In this document: positions 7,820-13,575 of the stretch, one piece after another
Layout: the number at the start of each line of letters is the position of its first letter
Numbering within the stretch: the first letter of the stretch is position 1
NCBI GenBank assembly: GCA_900554715.1
Contig: USIN01000031.1
Span: forward strand, 1 to 13,575
Length of the DNA stretch: 13,575 nt
Direction: 5' to 3'
DNA from: an uncultured Bacteroidales bacterium
GTDB taxonomy: Bacteria > Bacteroidota > Bacteroidia > Bacteroidales > Muribaculaceae
Notes under the pieces: model-generated
Databases searched by the model: none
Told to the model about the DNA's origin: nothing
The model's input: only the letters and a program-made list of their open reading frames with translations
Made by a program: the position numbers and the translations under genes

Positions 7820-7906
7820 ATTTTTGCAGGTAATGAAAGTATCGCTAAAAATGAATACAAAGATTACGAAATCTATGTGAAGTTTGACGACTTTTATTTG
7901 CAGTAA
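7820..7906 (+). pseudogene. Possible 3' relic of a coding sequence
   Basis: In the 207-bp gap after the second lipoprotein, the frame between stops at 7817-7819 and 7904-7906 encodes 28 residues, including GNESIAKNEYKDYEIYVKFD and then DFYLQ. This is a polar, Tyr/Asp/Lys-rich string that resembles the end of a real protein more than random AT-rich DNA. It has no start codon and lies in the same frame as the preceding lipoprotein gene. It may be the C-terminal remnant of a third, decayed small protein. The evidence is compositional only, and chance is not excluded. Confidence 0.25.
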
Positions 7907-7916
7907 TCTATCTTTG
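7883..7916 (+). promoter_or_regulatory. Promoter for the GlsB/YeaQ-type gene
   Basis: TTTG at 7883-7886 and TATCTTTG at 7909-7916 (full TAnnTTTG) are separated by 22 bp, slightly longer than the usual 19-21. The predicted start is near 7922, giving a ~55-nt leader before the ATG at 7979. Confidence 0.45.
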
Positions 7917-7978
7917 AACAAAACGATTTTTTGAATTGTATTCTTTGTAATGTCTTACATTATAAAATACTATTCATT

Positions 7979-8230
7979 ATGTCATTTATCTGGTTTATAC
8001 TTATAGGTCTTGTGGCCGGGTTTGTTGCCGGCAAGCTTATGCGCGGCGGAGGTTTCGGCGTTGTTGTCAATCTTGTGGTCGGCATCATCGGAGGTGTGCT
8101 CGGCGGCTGGCTTTTCGGCCTCCTCGGCATACATACGACGAGCATCATCGGCAGCCTTATCTGTTCGGTCGTCGGCGCCATAGTACTTCTTTGGCTCGTC
8201 GGTCTGATCAGCCGCTCGTCGACCCGCTGA
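7979..8230 (+). CDS. GlsB/YeaQ/YmgE family stress-response membrane protein
   Basis: An 83-residue inner-membrane protein formerly called transglycosylase-associated protein. ATG 7979 (MSFIWFILIGLVAGFVAGKLMRGGGFG) is chosen over the open-frame start at 7931 because it matches the family's N-terminus exactly in character. Three hydrophobic glycine-rich segments are visible at about 3-18, 26-46 and 51-75; the second carries the characteristic GxxGGxxGGWLFGLLG. Small size, the KLMRGGG turn and this repeat make the call firm. Family members are induced by stress in many bacteria, but the biochemical role is unknown. It appears monocistronic, with its own -7 element, and is followed by a bidirectional hairpin and the convergent fic gene. 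Confidence 0.9.
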   Translation: MSFIWFILIGLVAGFVAGKLMRGGGFGVVVNLVVGIIGGVLGGWLFGLLGIHTTSIIGSLICSVVGAIVLLWLVGLISRSSTR

Positions 8231-8250
8231 CAAGTAATAATTTATGCTAT

Positions 8251-8285
8251 AAAATATCGCAATTTACAATAAATTGCGATATTTT
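8251..8285. terminator. Perfect 16-bp hairpin between two convergent genes
   Basis: Arms 8251-8266 and 8270-8285 are exact reverse complements (AAAATATCGCAATTTA and its complement) with a 3-nt loop CAA. Each arm starts with AAAA and ends with TTTT, so the structure can act as an intrinsic terminator in both directions, for the YeaQ-type gene and for fic. It also contains two copies of the 10-bp motif described for the block 8253-8293. Confidence 0.7.
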
Positions 8286-8293
8286 GCGATATT
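8253..8293. repeat. Three-copy TTGCGATATT block at the 3' end of fic
   Basis: Three perfect copies of one 10-mer occur in 41 bp: AATATCGCAA at 8253-8262, then TTGCGATATT at 8274-8283 and again at 8284-8293. The inverted pair is separated by 11 bp and the last two are directly adjacent. The block ends 13 bp from the fic stop codon. It has a mirror-image counterpart at 9655-9695. Confidence 0.75.
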
Positions 8294-8306
8294 GCAGCGG
8301 CGTTAT

Positions 8307-9635
8307 TTAGCGTTTGATTATTTTTGTAATTTCGTTGAAATCATCGCTCCTGATATATCCTTTTGTCTTGCCATTAAGCGCGATTTCGGTTAAATAGCCT
8401 TTTTGTGTCAAATCTTTAAGGTCAGATTTGGCTGTGCCGTGACTGATGCCGAGACGGTTGACGAGTTCGGTCGAGGTTATCACGTCGTCAGGGTTTTCGA
8501 TATAGCGGTTGAGAATTTCCGCCTGTCTTAAAGAGATATTGCCCAGATGCAACAAACGTTCGGCTTTTCTTTTTTCTTTGTTCTTGCGCAGGAGATATTT
8601 TCGTAATTCTTCAAACGACTTGTGCAATACATTTAAATTATACTGGATGAAGTAAGACAGGTCGTTAGAATCGTGTTCCGAGTAAAGGTAAGCTCTCTCA
8701 TATGCTTTTTTTGACCCTTTTATAATTCTTGAAATCGACAGATATTGAACAAGCCAATAATTAGACTTCATCATATACCAATAGAACAGAGCACGGGCTG
8801 TTCTGCCGTTCCCGTCGGCAAAAGGATGATAATAGCCTACTAAATAATGGACTATAATAGCCTTTATTATGGGGTGAATAAAATACACCGGATTACTGTC
8901 GTTAAAGAAACGGCATAAATCTTCGATAAAGCGGGGTAAACATTTAGCGGGAGGCGGCATATGGACGGTCTCGCCGGTGATGCCATCGCCGACTACTATG
9001 TTTTCATCCTCGCGCCTCAAACGCCCCGCTGCATCCGTGATGTCTAAGGCTCCGTCAGTCATCATGGAGTGTACTTGCATTATAAGTTCCGGCGTGAGGT
9101 TCTCTTTTGAATGCTCTCTGATGAAATTGATGGTGGTATAATTGTTCAATATCATCCGCTGGCTTTTGTCTTTGGGGCTCATTTTCATACGAAGCATATC
9201 TTTGGCCGCCTCACGGGTCGTGGCGGCTCCCTCCATCTGACTTGATGCTATAGCTTCTTCCATAATGGAACTGATGAGATAGAACTCCCGCATCGACTTG
9301 TCGTCAGGGAATATCTTTGAGGCTCCCCATGAGCCACCAAAGTTCATGTCAAATTCATGACATTGTTTTTGCATATGATTCGATAATGCAAAATGTAGGT
9401 TGCCAAACTCTTGAATCGGCATATCGGCCTTTTCGCGAGCAGTTTTAACGATAAACCAAAGTTCTTCGGATGATATGCCTAAATTTCCTGTTCTGTATTT
9501 GACGTCACTCCAATATAAATAGTCTGAATTTATCGAGTTAACGGCATCTGTCACCGAAGCATATTTGTCGGATGACATAATTTCTTTGATTCGTTGTTCT
9601 GTTTCAGCAGTAATAATAGGTGGCGATTCTATCAT
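8307..9635 (-). CDS. Fic domain protein AMP-transferase, class II, with C-terminal winged helix
   Basis: A 442-residue Fic protein that transfers AMP from ATP to target hydroxyls (AMPylation). The core motif HPFADGNGR lies at 270-278, with catalytic His270, Asp274 for metal, and Arg278 for phosphate contact; it fits the full HxFx[D/E]GNGRxxR form. An N-terminal inhibitory motif S131-xxx-E135-G136 (in AIASSQMEGAAT) marks class II, where Glu135 would block productive ATP binding in the resting state. A Fic_N-like domain covers ~50-150. Residues ~366-430 look like a winged helix (ISLRQAEILNRYI, then STELVNRLGISHGTAKSDLK, then TEIALNGKTKGY), suggesting DNA binding or autoregulation. The native target is unknown. 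The gene is more AT-rich than nadK/pdxJ, stands alone, and is tightly enclosed by matching 10-bp motif blocks. Confidence 0.93.
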   Translation of the reverse strand: MIESPPIITAETEQRIKEIMSSDKYASVTDAVNSINSDYLYWSDVKYRTGNLGISSEELWFIVKTAREKADMPIQEFGNLHFALSNHMQKQCHEFDMNFGGSWGASKIFPDDKSMREFYLISSIMEEAIASSQMEGAATTREAAKDMLRMKMSPKDKSQRMILNNYTTINFIREHSKENLTPELIMQVHSMMTDGALDITDAAGRLRREDENIVVGDGITGETVHMPPPAKCLPRFIEDLCRFFNDSNPVYFIHPIIKAIIVHYLVGYYHPFADGNGRTARALFYWYMMKSNYWLVQYLSISRIIKGSKKAYERAYLYSEHDSNDLSYFIQYNLNVLHKSFEELRKYLLRKNKEKRKAERLLHLGNISLRQAEILNRYIENPDDVITSTELVNRLGISHGTAKSDLKDLTQKGYLTEIALNGKTKGYIRSDDFNEITKIIKR

Positions 9636-9652
9636 TGTAGTTCATATTTTTG

Positions 9653-9660
9653 CAAATATC
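9653..9660 (-). promoter_or_regulatory. Possible -7 element of fic
   Basis: The minus strand reads GATATTTG, 7 of 8 matches to TAnnTTTG, 17 bp before the fic start codon at 9635. It overlaps the first 10-bp motif copy at 9655-9664, so a protein bound there would block RNA polymerase. No -33 TTG at standard distance was found. Confidence 0.35.
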
Positions 9661-9695
9661 GTAAAATATCACAAAAAATAAAAATTTGCGATATT
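9655..9695. repeat. Three-copy TTGCGATATT block upstream of fic
   Basis: AATATCGTAA (9655-9664) and AATATCACAA (9665-9674) are adjacent and each differs by one base from AATATCGCAA. After 11 bp comes a perfect TTGCGATATT at 9686-9695. The order and the 11-bp gap are the exact mirror of the 8253-8293 block. The block ends 19 bp upstream of the fic ATG and likely acts as an operator or cassette end. Confidence 0.7.
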
Positions 9696-9762
9696 AAAAA
9701 TTATACCAACCTACAAACAAGTAGATTAATGATTGATTGATTTGAATGTTAGGTATCCGCCT

Positions 9763-10494
9763 TTACTTTACCACCGGGAATTTGAAGCGGCGGAGGCGCG
9801 CCTGAAGCTGGCGTTCAAAGCCGCCGCAGTATCTGTCGCAGATCTGATGGAAAGCGGCCGAATGATTCATCTCCGAGAGATGGGCGAGTTCGTGGCAGAT
9901 GATATAGTCGCGCAGGTCTGCGGGCAGAAAGACGCAGACGCAGCTCAGGGCGATGACGCCCCGCGAGTTGCAGCGGCCGAGCGTATGCAGTCCGCGCGAA
10001 ATTTCCCATGCCAAAGGCCGGCGGTCGACCGCTTCGGCGATGGCTCGGGCGCGCGGCAGCAGTATGTCGGGCGCCACGAAGCGGGCGATATGTTTCATCG
10101 CGTCGCTGACGGCAATGACAGCATTGCGGTCGGTGAAATCGACGTCGGGGTCGACCTCGACGGCAAATTCGCGTGCCTTGAGCTGACGTGCGACGACGCG
10201 GCCGGTATGCTCTGTGCGCGTAGTGATTGTGATTTTAAGGTCGCCCGTGTCGACGGTGTCGCCGATGTGATAGAACGCTTCGGTCGGGCGGTGACGCAGA
10301 ATCGCCGGAGTCATCTCGCTGAGGGCGTTGAGCAGCATCGAGGTCTCGAGGCGCGGAGGCAGCGACATGTAGACGGCGCCTGCGCGCCAGCGGGCCGTGA
10401 TGCGCCGGGCCGTGGGGCGCACGGTGTAGTGTATTCGCCCGACTGGAGCGTAATCGAATGTTCCCGAACCGGTTATAGTCTTCACTGCCGCCAT
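9763..10494 (-). CDS. YgjP-like (DUF45/M48-type) zinc metallopeptidase
   Basis: A 243-residue predicted cytoplasmic zinc metallohydrolase. ATG 10494 (MAAVKTITGSG) is used; a GTG at 10524 would overlap the end of nadK by 29 nt and seems less likely. The C-terminal motif HELAHLSEMNHSAAF holds the HExxH zinc site (His201, Glu202, His205) and the family's third ligand in NH (His211), as in the YgjP/WLM-like minigluzincins. The segment CNSRGVIALSCVCVFLPADLRDYIICHELAHL matches the strand-helix that precedes the active site in this family. The N-terminal ~60 residues form the usual beta-rich part (RIHYTVRPTARRITARW). The nadK stop and this start are one base apart (TGA-A-ATG), which implies translational coupling. 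Substrate is unknown; co-occurrence with nadK may be only positional. Confidence 0.88.
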   Translation of the reverse strand: MAAVKTITGSGTFDYAPVGRIHYTVRPTARRITARWRAGAVYMSLPPRLETSMLLNALSEMTPAILRHRPTEAFYHIGDTVDTGDLKITITTRTEHTGRVVARQLKAREFAVEVDPDVDFTDRNAVIAVSDAMKHIARFVAPDILLPRARAIAEAVDRRPLAWEISRGLHTLGRCNSRGVIALSCVCVFLPADLRDYIICHELAHLSEMNHSAAFHQICDRYCGGFERQLQARLRRFKFPVVK

Positions 10495-10495
10495 T

Positions 10496-11356
10496 TCAGT
10501 CGAGTCCCCAGTGAAGTTTTTCACGCAGAGTGCTTGCGAAATCGATGTTGTCGGGGCGCATGACGAGCGTGTCGAAGCCGGCGCGGCGCAGTTCGACCGT
10601 CGTGCCGATGTCGAGAGCCGTCCAGCGGCCGTCGAGAGTCAGGCGGAAGTGTGAGGCGCGGCCGTCGGGACAGATCGTCAGACGCGAGGTGTCGCTGACG
10701 ACAAGCGGACGCATTGACAGCGTATGTGCGGCAATGGGCGATATTACCCACACGGGAGTCTCCGGCTCGATGAGCGGACCGCCGACCGAGAGATTATAGG
10801 CTGTGCTGCCCGTCGGTGTCGACACAATGAGTCCGTCGGCGCGGTAGTCGGCGAGATCGACGCCGTTGAGGGTCGTGTTGGCGTCTATCATCGAAGCGCT
10901 GTCGTCTTTTGATATGGTAACTTCATTGAGGGCGAATGGCCAGATATTGAGCTCGGGCGATACGACCTCGATGAGCCGCCGCCGCGAGACTGTGAATCTG
11001 CCGCTGTCTATGAGCCCGCGGAGCGTCGGCAGGCATGTCACGGGCAGCGAAGTGAGGTAGCCCAGACGTCCTGTGTTGATGCCGAGAATAGGTATCTCCT
11101 TGTCACCTACCCACATGGCCGTGCGCAGAAATGTGCCGTCGCCGCCGATGCTGATGACGATGTCGGCGTCGAAGTTGCCGCGGTCGGTGACACGGGTGAC
11201 CGCGCCTAGAGCCAGCGGCATCAGCGACACAAGATATTTATATAGCTTCGAGTGCATCACCACCTCGTCGCCGGCGGCTGCGAGAGCCTTCATAAAAGCC
11301 TCGATGCGGGTGAGATGGTCGTGCTGTCGGCGGCTGCCGTAGATTGCAATTTTCAT
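10496..11356 (-). CDS. nadK: NAD kinase
   Basis: Cytoplasmic enzyme phosphorylating NAD+ to NADP+ with ATP or polyphosphate (EC 2.7.1.23), the only route to NADP. The 286 residues match the usual bacterial length. Motifs in order are the N-terminal Rossmann-like strand MKIAIYG; the catalytic GGDGTFLRT at 71-79 (Asp73 is the predicted general base); NTGRLGYL at 94-101; the NE pair 144-145 after FAL; and DGLIVSTPTGSTAYNLSVGGP at 174-194, which binds NAD. All key residues are present. It starts 7 bp after the small ACT-like ORF and is coupled to the YgjP-like gene, so the three form one minus-strand operon, divergent from pdxJ. Confidence 0.96.
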   Translation of the reverse strand: MKIAIYGSRRQHDHLTRIEAFMKALAAAGDEVVMHSKLYKYLVSLMPLALGAVTRVTDRGNFDADIVISIGGDGTFLRTAMWVGDKEIPILGINTGRLGYLTSLPVTCLPTLRGLIDSGRFTVSRRRLIEVVSPELNIWPFALNEVTISKDDSASMIDANTTLNGVDLADYRADGLIVSTPTGSTAYNLSVGGPLIEPETPVWVISPIAAHTLSMRPLVVSDTSRLTICPDGRASHFRLTLDGRWTALDIGTTVELRRAGFDTLVMRPDNIDFASTLREKLHWGLD

Positions 11357-11363
11357 AAGATCA

Positions 11364-11723
11364 TCATATATTGAGATACCTCATAAGTTCGTCGACACGG
11401 CGGCGCAACGTGTCATCGCCGCCGGCGGGGTCATCACCGTCGGCACGGGCGTCGATGACGGCATAGCCATAGCGCTCGAGCGACCGGGCGGCAGCATACG
11501 GCGCGGCGAGATCCACTCTGAGGTCGACGACCATGTCGAAGCCGTAGTCGGCTCCGGGCATGACGTTGAGGTTGAGCAGATGGGCATCGCAGTCCTCGAC
11601 GGCGCGCGCTATCGCCGATGCCGAATATTCGTCGGCCCGGCAGCCGACAAGCAGACGGCAGCTGCCATAGACGGCGGGGTAAGGTGAGTCGATTTTATAT
11701 GTTTTTAGAACTTTTGGAGTCAA
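11364..11723 (-). CDS. ACT-like ORF, apparent C-terminal half of an AcuB/CBS-domain protein
   Basis: A 119-residue ORF, read from TTG at 11723 because no ATG lies upstream: the frame is open only back to a TAA at 11781-11783, and the first Met is residue 54. Residues ~18-119 have a beta-alpha-beta-beta-alpha-beta, ACT-like pattern (YGSCRLLVGC, SAIARAVEDCDAHLLNLNV, FDMVVDLRVDL, AARSLERYGYAVIDA, RVDELMRYLNI). From memory this resembles the C-terminal part of the CBS-domain (AcuB-like) protein that in other Bacteroidales sits between pdxJ and nadK. The CBS pair is missing, as only ~140 bp separate it from pdxJ. The likely promoter is at 11776-11783, so initiation at TTG would leave a ~50-nt leader. 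It could be a shortened functional gene or a decayed remnant; protein-like composition (strong third-position GC) favours coding. Confidence 0.65.
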   Translation of the reverse strand: MTPKVLKTYKIDSPYPAVYGSCRLLVGCRADEYSASAIARAVEDCDAHLLNLNVMPGADYGFDMVVDLRVDLAAPYAAARSLERYGYAVIDARADGDDPAGGDDTLRRRVDELMRYLNI

Positions 11724-11750
11724 ATCCTTTTTGTTTTTGGTAATTGTGAC

Positions 11751-11758
11751 TAATTTTG
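11751..11758 (+). promoter_or_regulatory. pdxJ: -7 element for pdxJ-exbB-exbD
   Basis: TAATTTTG is a full TAnnTTTG match; TTG at 11731-11733 lies 17 bp upstream, slightly short. It predicts a transcript start near 11765 and a ~100-nt leader before the pdxJ ATG. Confidence 0.45.
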
Positions 11759-11775
11759 TAGACGCATTACAATTA

Positions 11776-11783
11776 CAAATTTA
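11776..11783 (-). promoter_or_regulatory. nadK: -7 element for the ACT-like ORF/nadK operon
   Basis: The minus strand reads TAAATTTG, a full TAnnTTTG match, about 53 bp upstream of the TTG start at 11723. With the plus-strand -7 at 11751-11758 it forms a tightly overlapped divergent promoter pair. Confidence 0.45.
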
Positions 11784-11799
11784 CAAAAAAATCGCATAT

Positions 11800-11836
11800 C
11801 CGCCGAAATTTTAACTAACAATCTATGTTTCGGCGG
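11800..11836 (+). promoter_or_regulatory. pdxJ: Hairpin in the pdxJ 5' leader
   Basis: CCGCCGAAA (11800-11808) and TTTCGGCGG (11828-11836) are perfect 9-bp reverse complements with a 19-nt AT-rich loop. It lies in the predicted pdxJ leader, 30 bp before the start codon, and might affect translation or be a protein site. No known riboswitch consensus was recognised. Confidence 0.4.
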
Positions 11837-11866
11837 CATCGACAGACGACAGATTAAAAAACAGCA

Positions 11867-12571
11867 ATGACCAATCTTAGCGTCAATATCGCCACTCTGC
11901 GCAACGCCCGCGGCGAAAACCGTCCCTGCGTCGAAGACGTGTCCGTCGACTGCGAACGCTTCGGCGCCCAGGGCATCACCGTCCACCCGCGCCCAGACGA
12001 GCGCCACATACGCCGCGACGACGTCTTCACACTGCGCCCCCTCGTCAGGACAGAATTCAATATCGAAGGCTATCCCTCGCCCGAGTTCATCGATCTGGTA
12101 CTCAAGGTGCGTCCCGAACAGGTTACCCTCGTCCCCGACGCTCCAGACACCCTCACCTCAAACCACGGATGGGACGTTGTCTCAAACCTCGGCTTCCTGA
12201 CTTCAGTGGTCGAACGCTTCAAGGACGCCGGCATCAGGACATCGATCTTTGTCGACCCCGACCCGTCCCAAATTGCCGCCGCAGCCAGAACAGGCGCCGA
12301 CCGTGTCGAGCTCTACACCAAGCCATACGCCGACCAATATCCCACCGACCCCGCGGCAGCCGTGGCTCCTTATGCCGAAGCCAGTCGCGCCGCCCACAAC
12401 GTCGGCTTAGGTGTCAACGCCGGCCATGACCTCAATCTCGACAACCTCGCTTACTTCAAGCACAACATCCCATATCTCAACGAGGTGTCAATCGGACATG
12501 CCCTCATCTGCGACGCCCTATACCTCGGCCTCGAAGAGACAATCCGTCGATATAAAGCAGCAATCTCTTAA
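11867..12571 (+). CDS. pdxJ: Pyridoxine 5'-phosphate synthase
   Basis: Cytoplasmic enzyme of the DXP-dependent vitamin B6 pathway: condenses 1-deoxy-D-xylulose 5-phosphate with 3-amino-2-oxopropyl phosphate to pyridoxine 5'-phosphate (EC 2.6.99.2). The 234 residues match the family and form a TIM barrel. Visible motifs: LSVNIATLRNAR at 4-15 (substrate-binding Asn8), ITVHPRPDERHI at 37-48 (His40, Arg42, His47), FNIEGYPS (Glu67), EQVTLVPD (84-91), GLGVNAGHDLN (180-190, His187) and EVSIGHALI (206-214). All catalytic positions seem intact. It begins a plus-strand run with exbB 13 bp downstream, and diverges from the nadK operon. Its product, PLP after oxidation, is the cofactor of AspD elsewhere in the window, but no direct link is shown. 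Confidence 0.96.
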   Translation: MTNLSVNIATLRNARGENRPCVEDVSVDCERFGAQGITVHPRPDERHIRRDDVFTLRPLVRTEFNIEGYPSPEFIDLVLKVRPEQVTLVPDAPDTLTSNHGWDVVSNLGFLTSVVERFKDAGIRTSIFVDPDPSQIAAAARTGADRVELYTKPYADQYPTDPAAAVAPYAEASRAAHNVGLGVNAGHDLNLDNLAYFKHNIPYLNEVSIGHALICDALYLGLEETIRRYKAAIS

Positions 12572-12584
12572 AAACCAATCAATA

Positions 12585-13337
12585 ATGTCTATCTTAGCAC
12601 AAATCCCCGTCATCGCCGACAGCCTGACCGGTCTGACCGACAGCGCTGCGACAGTCGCAACCGTTGACACCGTCACGTCGGCCGCAGCCGTGGCTGCAGC
12701 AACCGAGCCCGCCCCCTCGCTCTCAATCTGGCAGCTCTGCGTCGAAGGCGGCTGGATCATGATACCTCTGGCTCTGCTCGCCGTCATCAGCATCTATATC
12801 TTCATCGAGCGCGCCATCGTCACCTACAAGGCGTCGAAGCTCGACGACACCTTCATGAAACGCATCAAAGACTATATCCACGACGGCGAAATCGAGAGCG
12901 CCCTCAACCTATGCCGTTCGGACAATTCGCCCTACGGACGCCTCATCTCGAAAGGCATCAGCCGCATCGGCCGTCCGATGAACGACGTTCTCGTCGCCAT
13001 CGAGAACACCGGCAACCTCGAGGTCGCCGCCCTCAGCAAAGGTCTCCCCTGGCTGGCCACCACAGCCGCCGGCGCCCCGATGCTCGGCTTCCTCGGCACT
13101 GTGGTCGGTATGGTCGAGGCGTTCTACGCCATTGCGGCGGAAGGCAATTCGGCCAATATAGCCACATTCTCTTCCGGTATCTACACCGCTCTTGTCACCA
13201 CCGTGGCCGGTCTTGTGGTGGGTGTGATCGCCCTTTTCGCATACAACTACCTGGTGGCACGCATCAACTCGGTCATGAACCTGCTCGAATCCAAATCAAT
13301 GGAGTTCATGGACCTGCTCAACGAACCTGCAGTGTGA
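12585..13337 (+). CDS. exbB: MotA/TolQ/ExbB proton channel family protein
   Basis: A 250-residue inner-membrane proton channel subunit that couples proton motive force to TonB or Tol at the outer membrane. ATG 12585 (MSILAQIPVIADS) is used; the frame is open to 12411 but overlaps pdxJ. Residues ~1-47 are an Ala/Thr/Val-rich N-terminal tract before TM1 (~56-76). A cytoplasmic loop (~80-150) contains FMKRIKDYIHDGEIESALNLC. TM2 (~156-182) bears the hallmark TTAAGAPMLGFLGTVVGM, and TM3 is ~196-225 (GIYTALVTTVAGLVVGVIALF). Thr and Gly in these helices are those typical of the channel. It follows pdxJ by 13 bp and precedes exbD, as in other Bacteroidales. TolQ versus ExbB cannot be separated without more of the operon. 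Confidence 0.92.
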   Translation: MSILAQIPVIADSLTGLTDSAATVATVDTVTSAAAVAAATEPAPSLSIWQLCVEGGWIMIPLALLAVISIYIFIERAIVTYKASKLDDTFMKRIKDYIHDGEIESALNLCRSDNSPYGRLISKGISRIGRPMNDVLVAIENTGNLEVAALSKGLPWLATTAAGAPMLGFLGTVVGMVEAFYAIAAEGNSANIATFSSGIYTALVTTVAGLVVGVIALFAYNYLVARINSVMNLLESKSMEFMDLLNEPAV

Positions 13338-13398
13338 TCCTCATCCCCTGCGGGATTGTATAAAAAAGATTGTTTCCCTCTTTAGCCTATAAACTACC

Positions 13399-13575
13399 GT
13401 GCTCAAACGTCAACATCAAATGATGGCGGCTTTCTCGATGGCGTCGATGACCGATGTCATTTTCCTGCTGCTCATATTCTTCATGGTGACCTCCACATTC
13501 GTCTTCCCTACGGGACTGGAGCTTTCTTTGCCCCAGAGCACCGAGCAGAGCGCCATAAAGCCTACTACAAGAGTG
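13399..13575 (+). CDS. exbD: ExbD/TolR family biopolymer transport protein, 5' part (runs off window)
   Basis: The first 59 residues of an ExbD/TolR subunit; the rest lies beyond the window. A GTG at 13399 gives MLKRQHQMMAAFSMASMTDVIFLLLIFFMVTSTFV, a short basic cytoplasmic tail followed by one membrane helix (~18-35). Asp19 at the start of the helix is the conserved protonatable residue of the family. GTG is chosen over the internal ATG at 13420 because an in-frame stop lies just upstream and the MLKR start matches the family. The periplasmic part begins with FPTGLELSLPQS, as in Bacteroidetes homologues. It partners with the ExbB-like channel 61 bp upstream. Confidence 0.88.
   Translation, partial: MLKRQHQMMAAFSMASMTDVIFLLLIFFMVTSTFVFPTGLELSLPQSTEQSAIKPTTRV

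Noticed and set aside
8251..9695. CRISPR-like array or insertion sequence around fic
   Set aside because: The repeats are only 10 bp, occur as two separated triplets, and no transposase or spacer structure is present; described as operator or cassette ends instead.
9733..10563. Plus-strand open frame of 276 codons
   Set aside because: Antisense to the YgjP-like gene with its HExxH motif; no recognisable domain.
13343..13356. Short ATCCC/GGGAT hairpin between exbB and exbD
   Set aside because: Only a 5-bp stem and no U-tract; the two genes are expected to be co-transcribed.

Overview
The window looks like chromosomal DNA of a gut Bacteroidales bacterium, most likely Muribaculaceae-like. This is inferred from the gene families (DUF5686-type outer-surface protein, divergent pdxJ/nadK block followed by exbB-exbD, YgjP-like peptidase), the lack of Shine-Dalgarno sites, and several matches to the Bacteroidetes -7 promoter element TAnnTTTG. 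I could run no database search; family calls rest on motifs and overall protein character.

Layout. (1) 1-552, minus: the 5' part of a secreted DUF5686/carboxypeptidase-regulatory-domain protein. (2) 731-4081, plus: aspT and aspD, an aspartate:alanine exchanger and aspartate 4-decarboxylase 21 bp apart, which together form a proton-consuming cycle. Two inverted repeats follow. (3) 4323-4997, plus: a stand-alone RibD C-terminal/dihydrofolate-reductase-like oxidoreductase, convergent with (4) a DUF389 membrane protein (5018-6385, minus). (5) 6531-7771, plus: two AT-rich, related lipoproteins of unknown function, a possible coding relic, then a small GlsB/YeaQ-type membrane protein (7979-8230). 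(6) 8307-9635, minus: a class II Fic AMPylase with a C-terminal winged helix. It is enclosed by two mirror-image blocks of a 10-bp motif. (7) 9763-11723, minus: a short ACT-like ORF that seems to be an AcuB/CBS protein without its CBS domains, then nadK, then a YgjP-like metallopeptidase, tightly packed. (8) 11867-13575, plus: pdxJ, exbB and the start of exbD, reading away from block 7.

Most of the window is ordinary housekeeping and envelope biology. The most unusual structure is the fic gene: three copies of TTGCGATATT (or one-mismatch variants) lie at each end in mirrored order with identical spacing. One block overlaps the probable fic -7 element and the other overlaps a 16-bp perfect hairpin at the fic 3' end. 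This suggests either autoregulation by the Fic winged helix or a compact 1.44-kb cassette with inverted ends. Second in interest is the CBS-less ORF upstream of nadK, which has no upstream ATG and probably starts at TTG.
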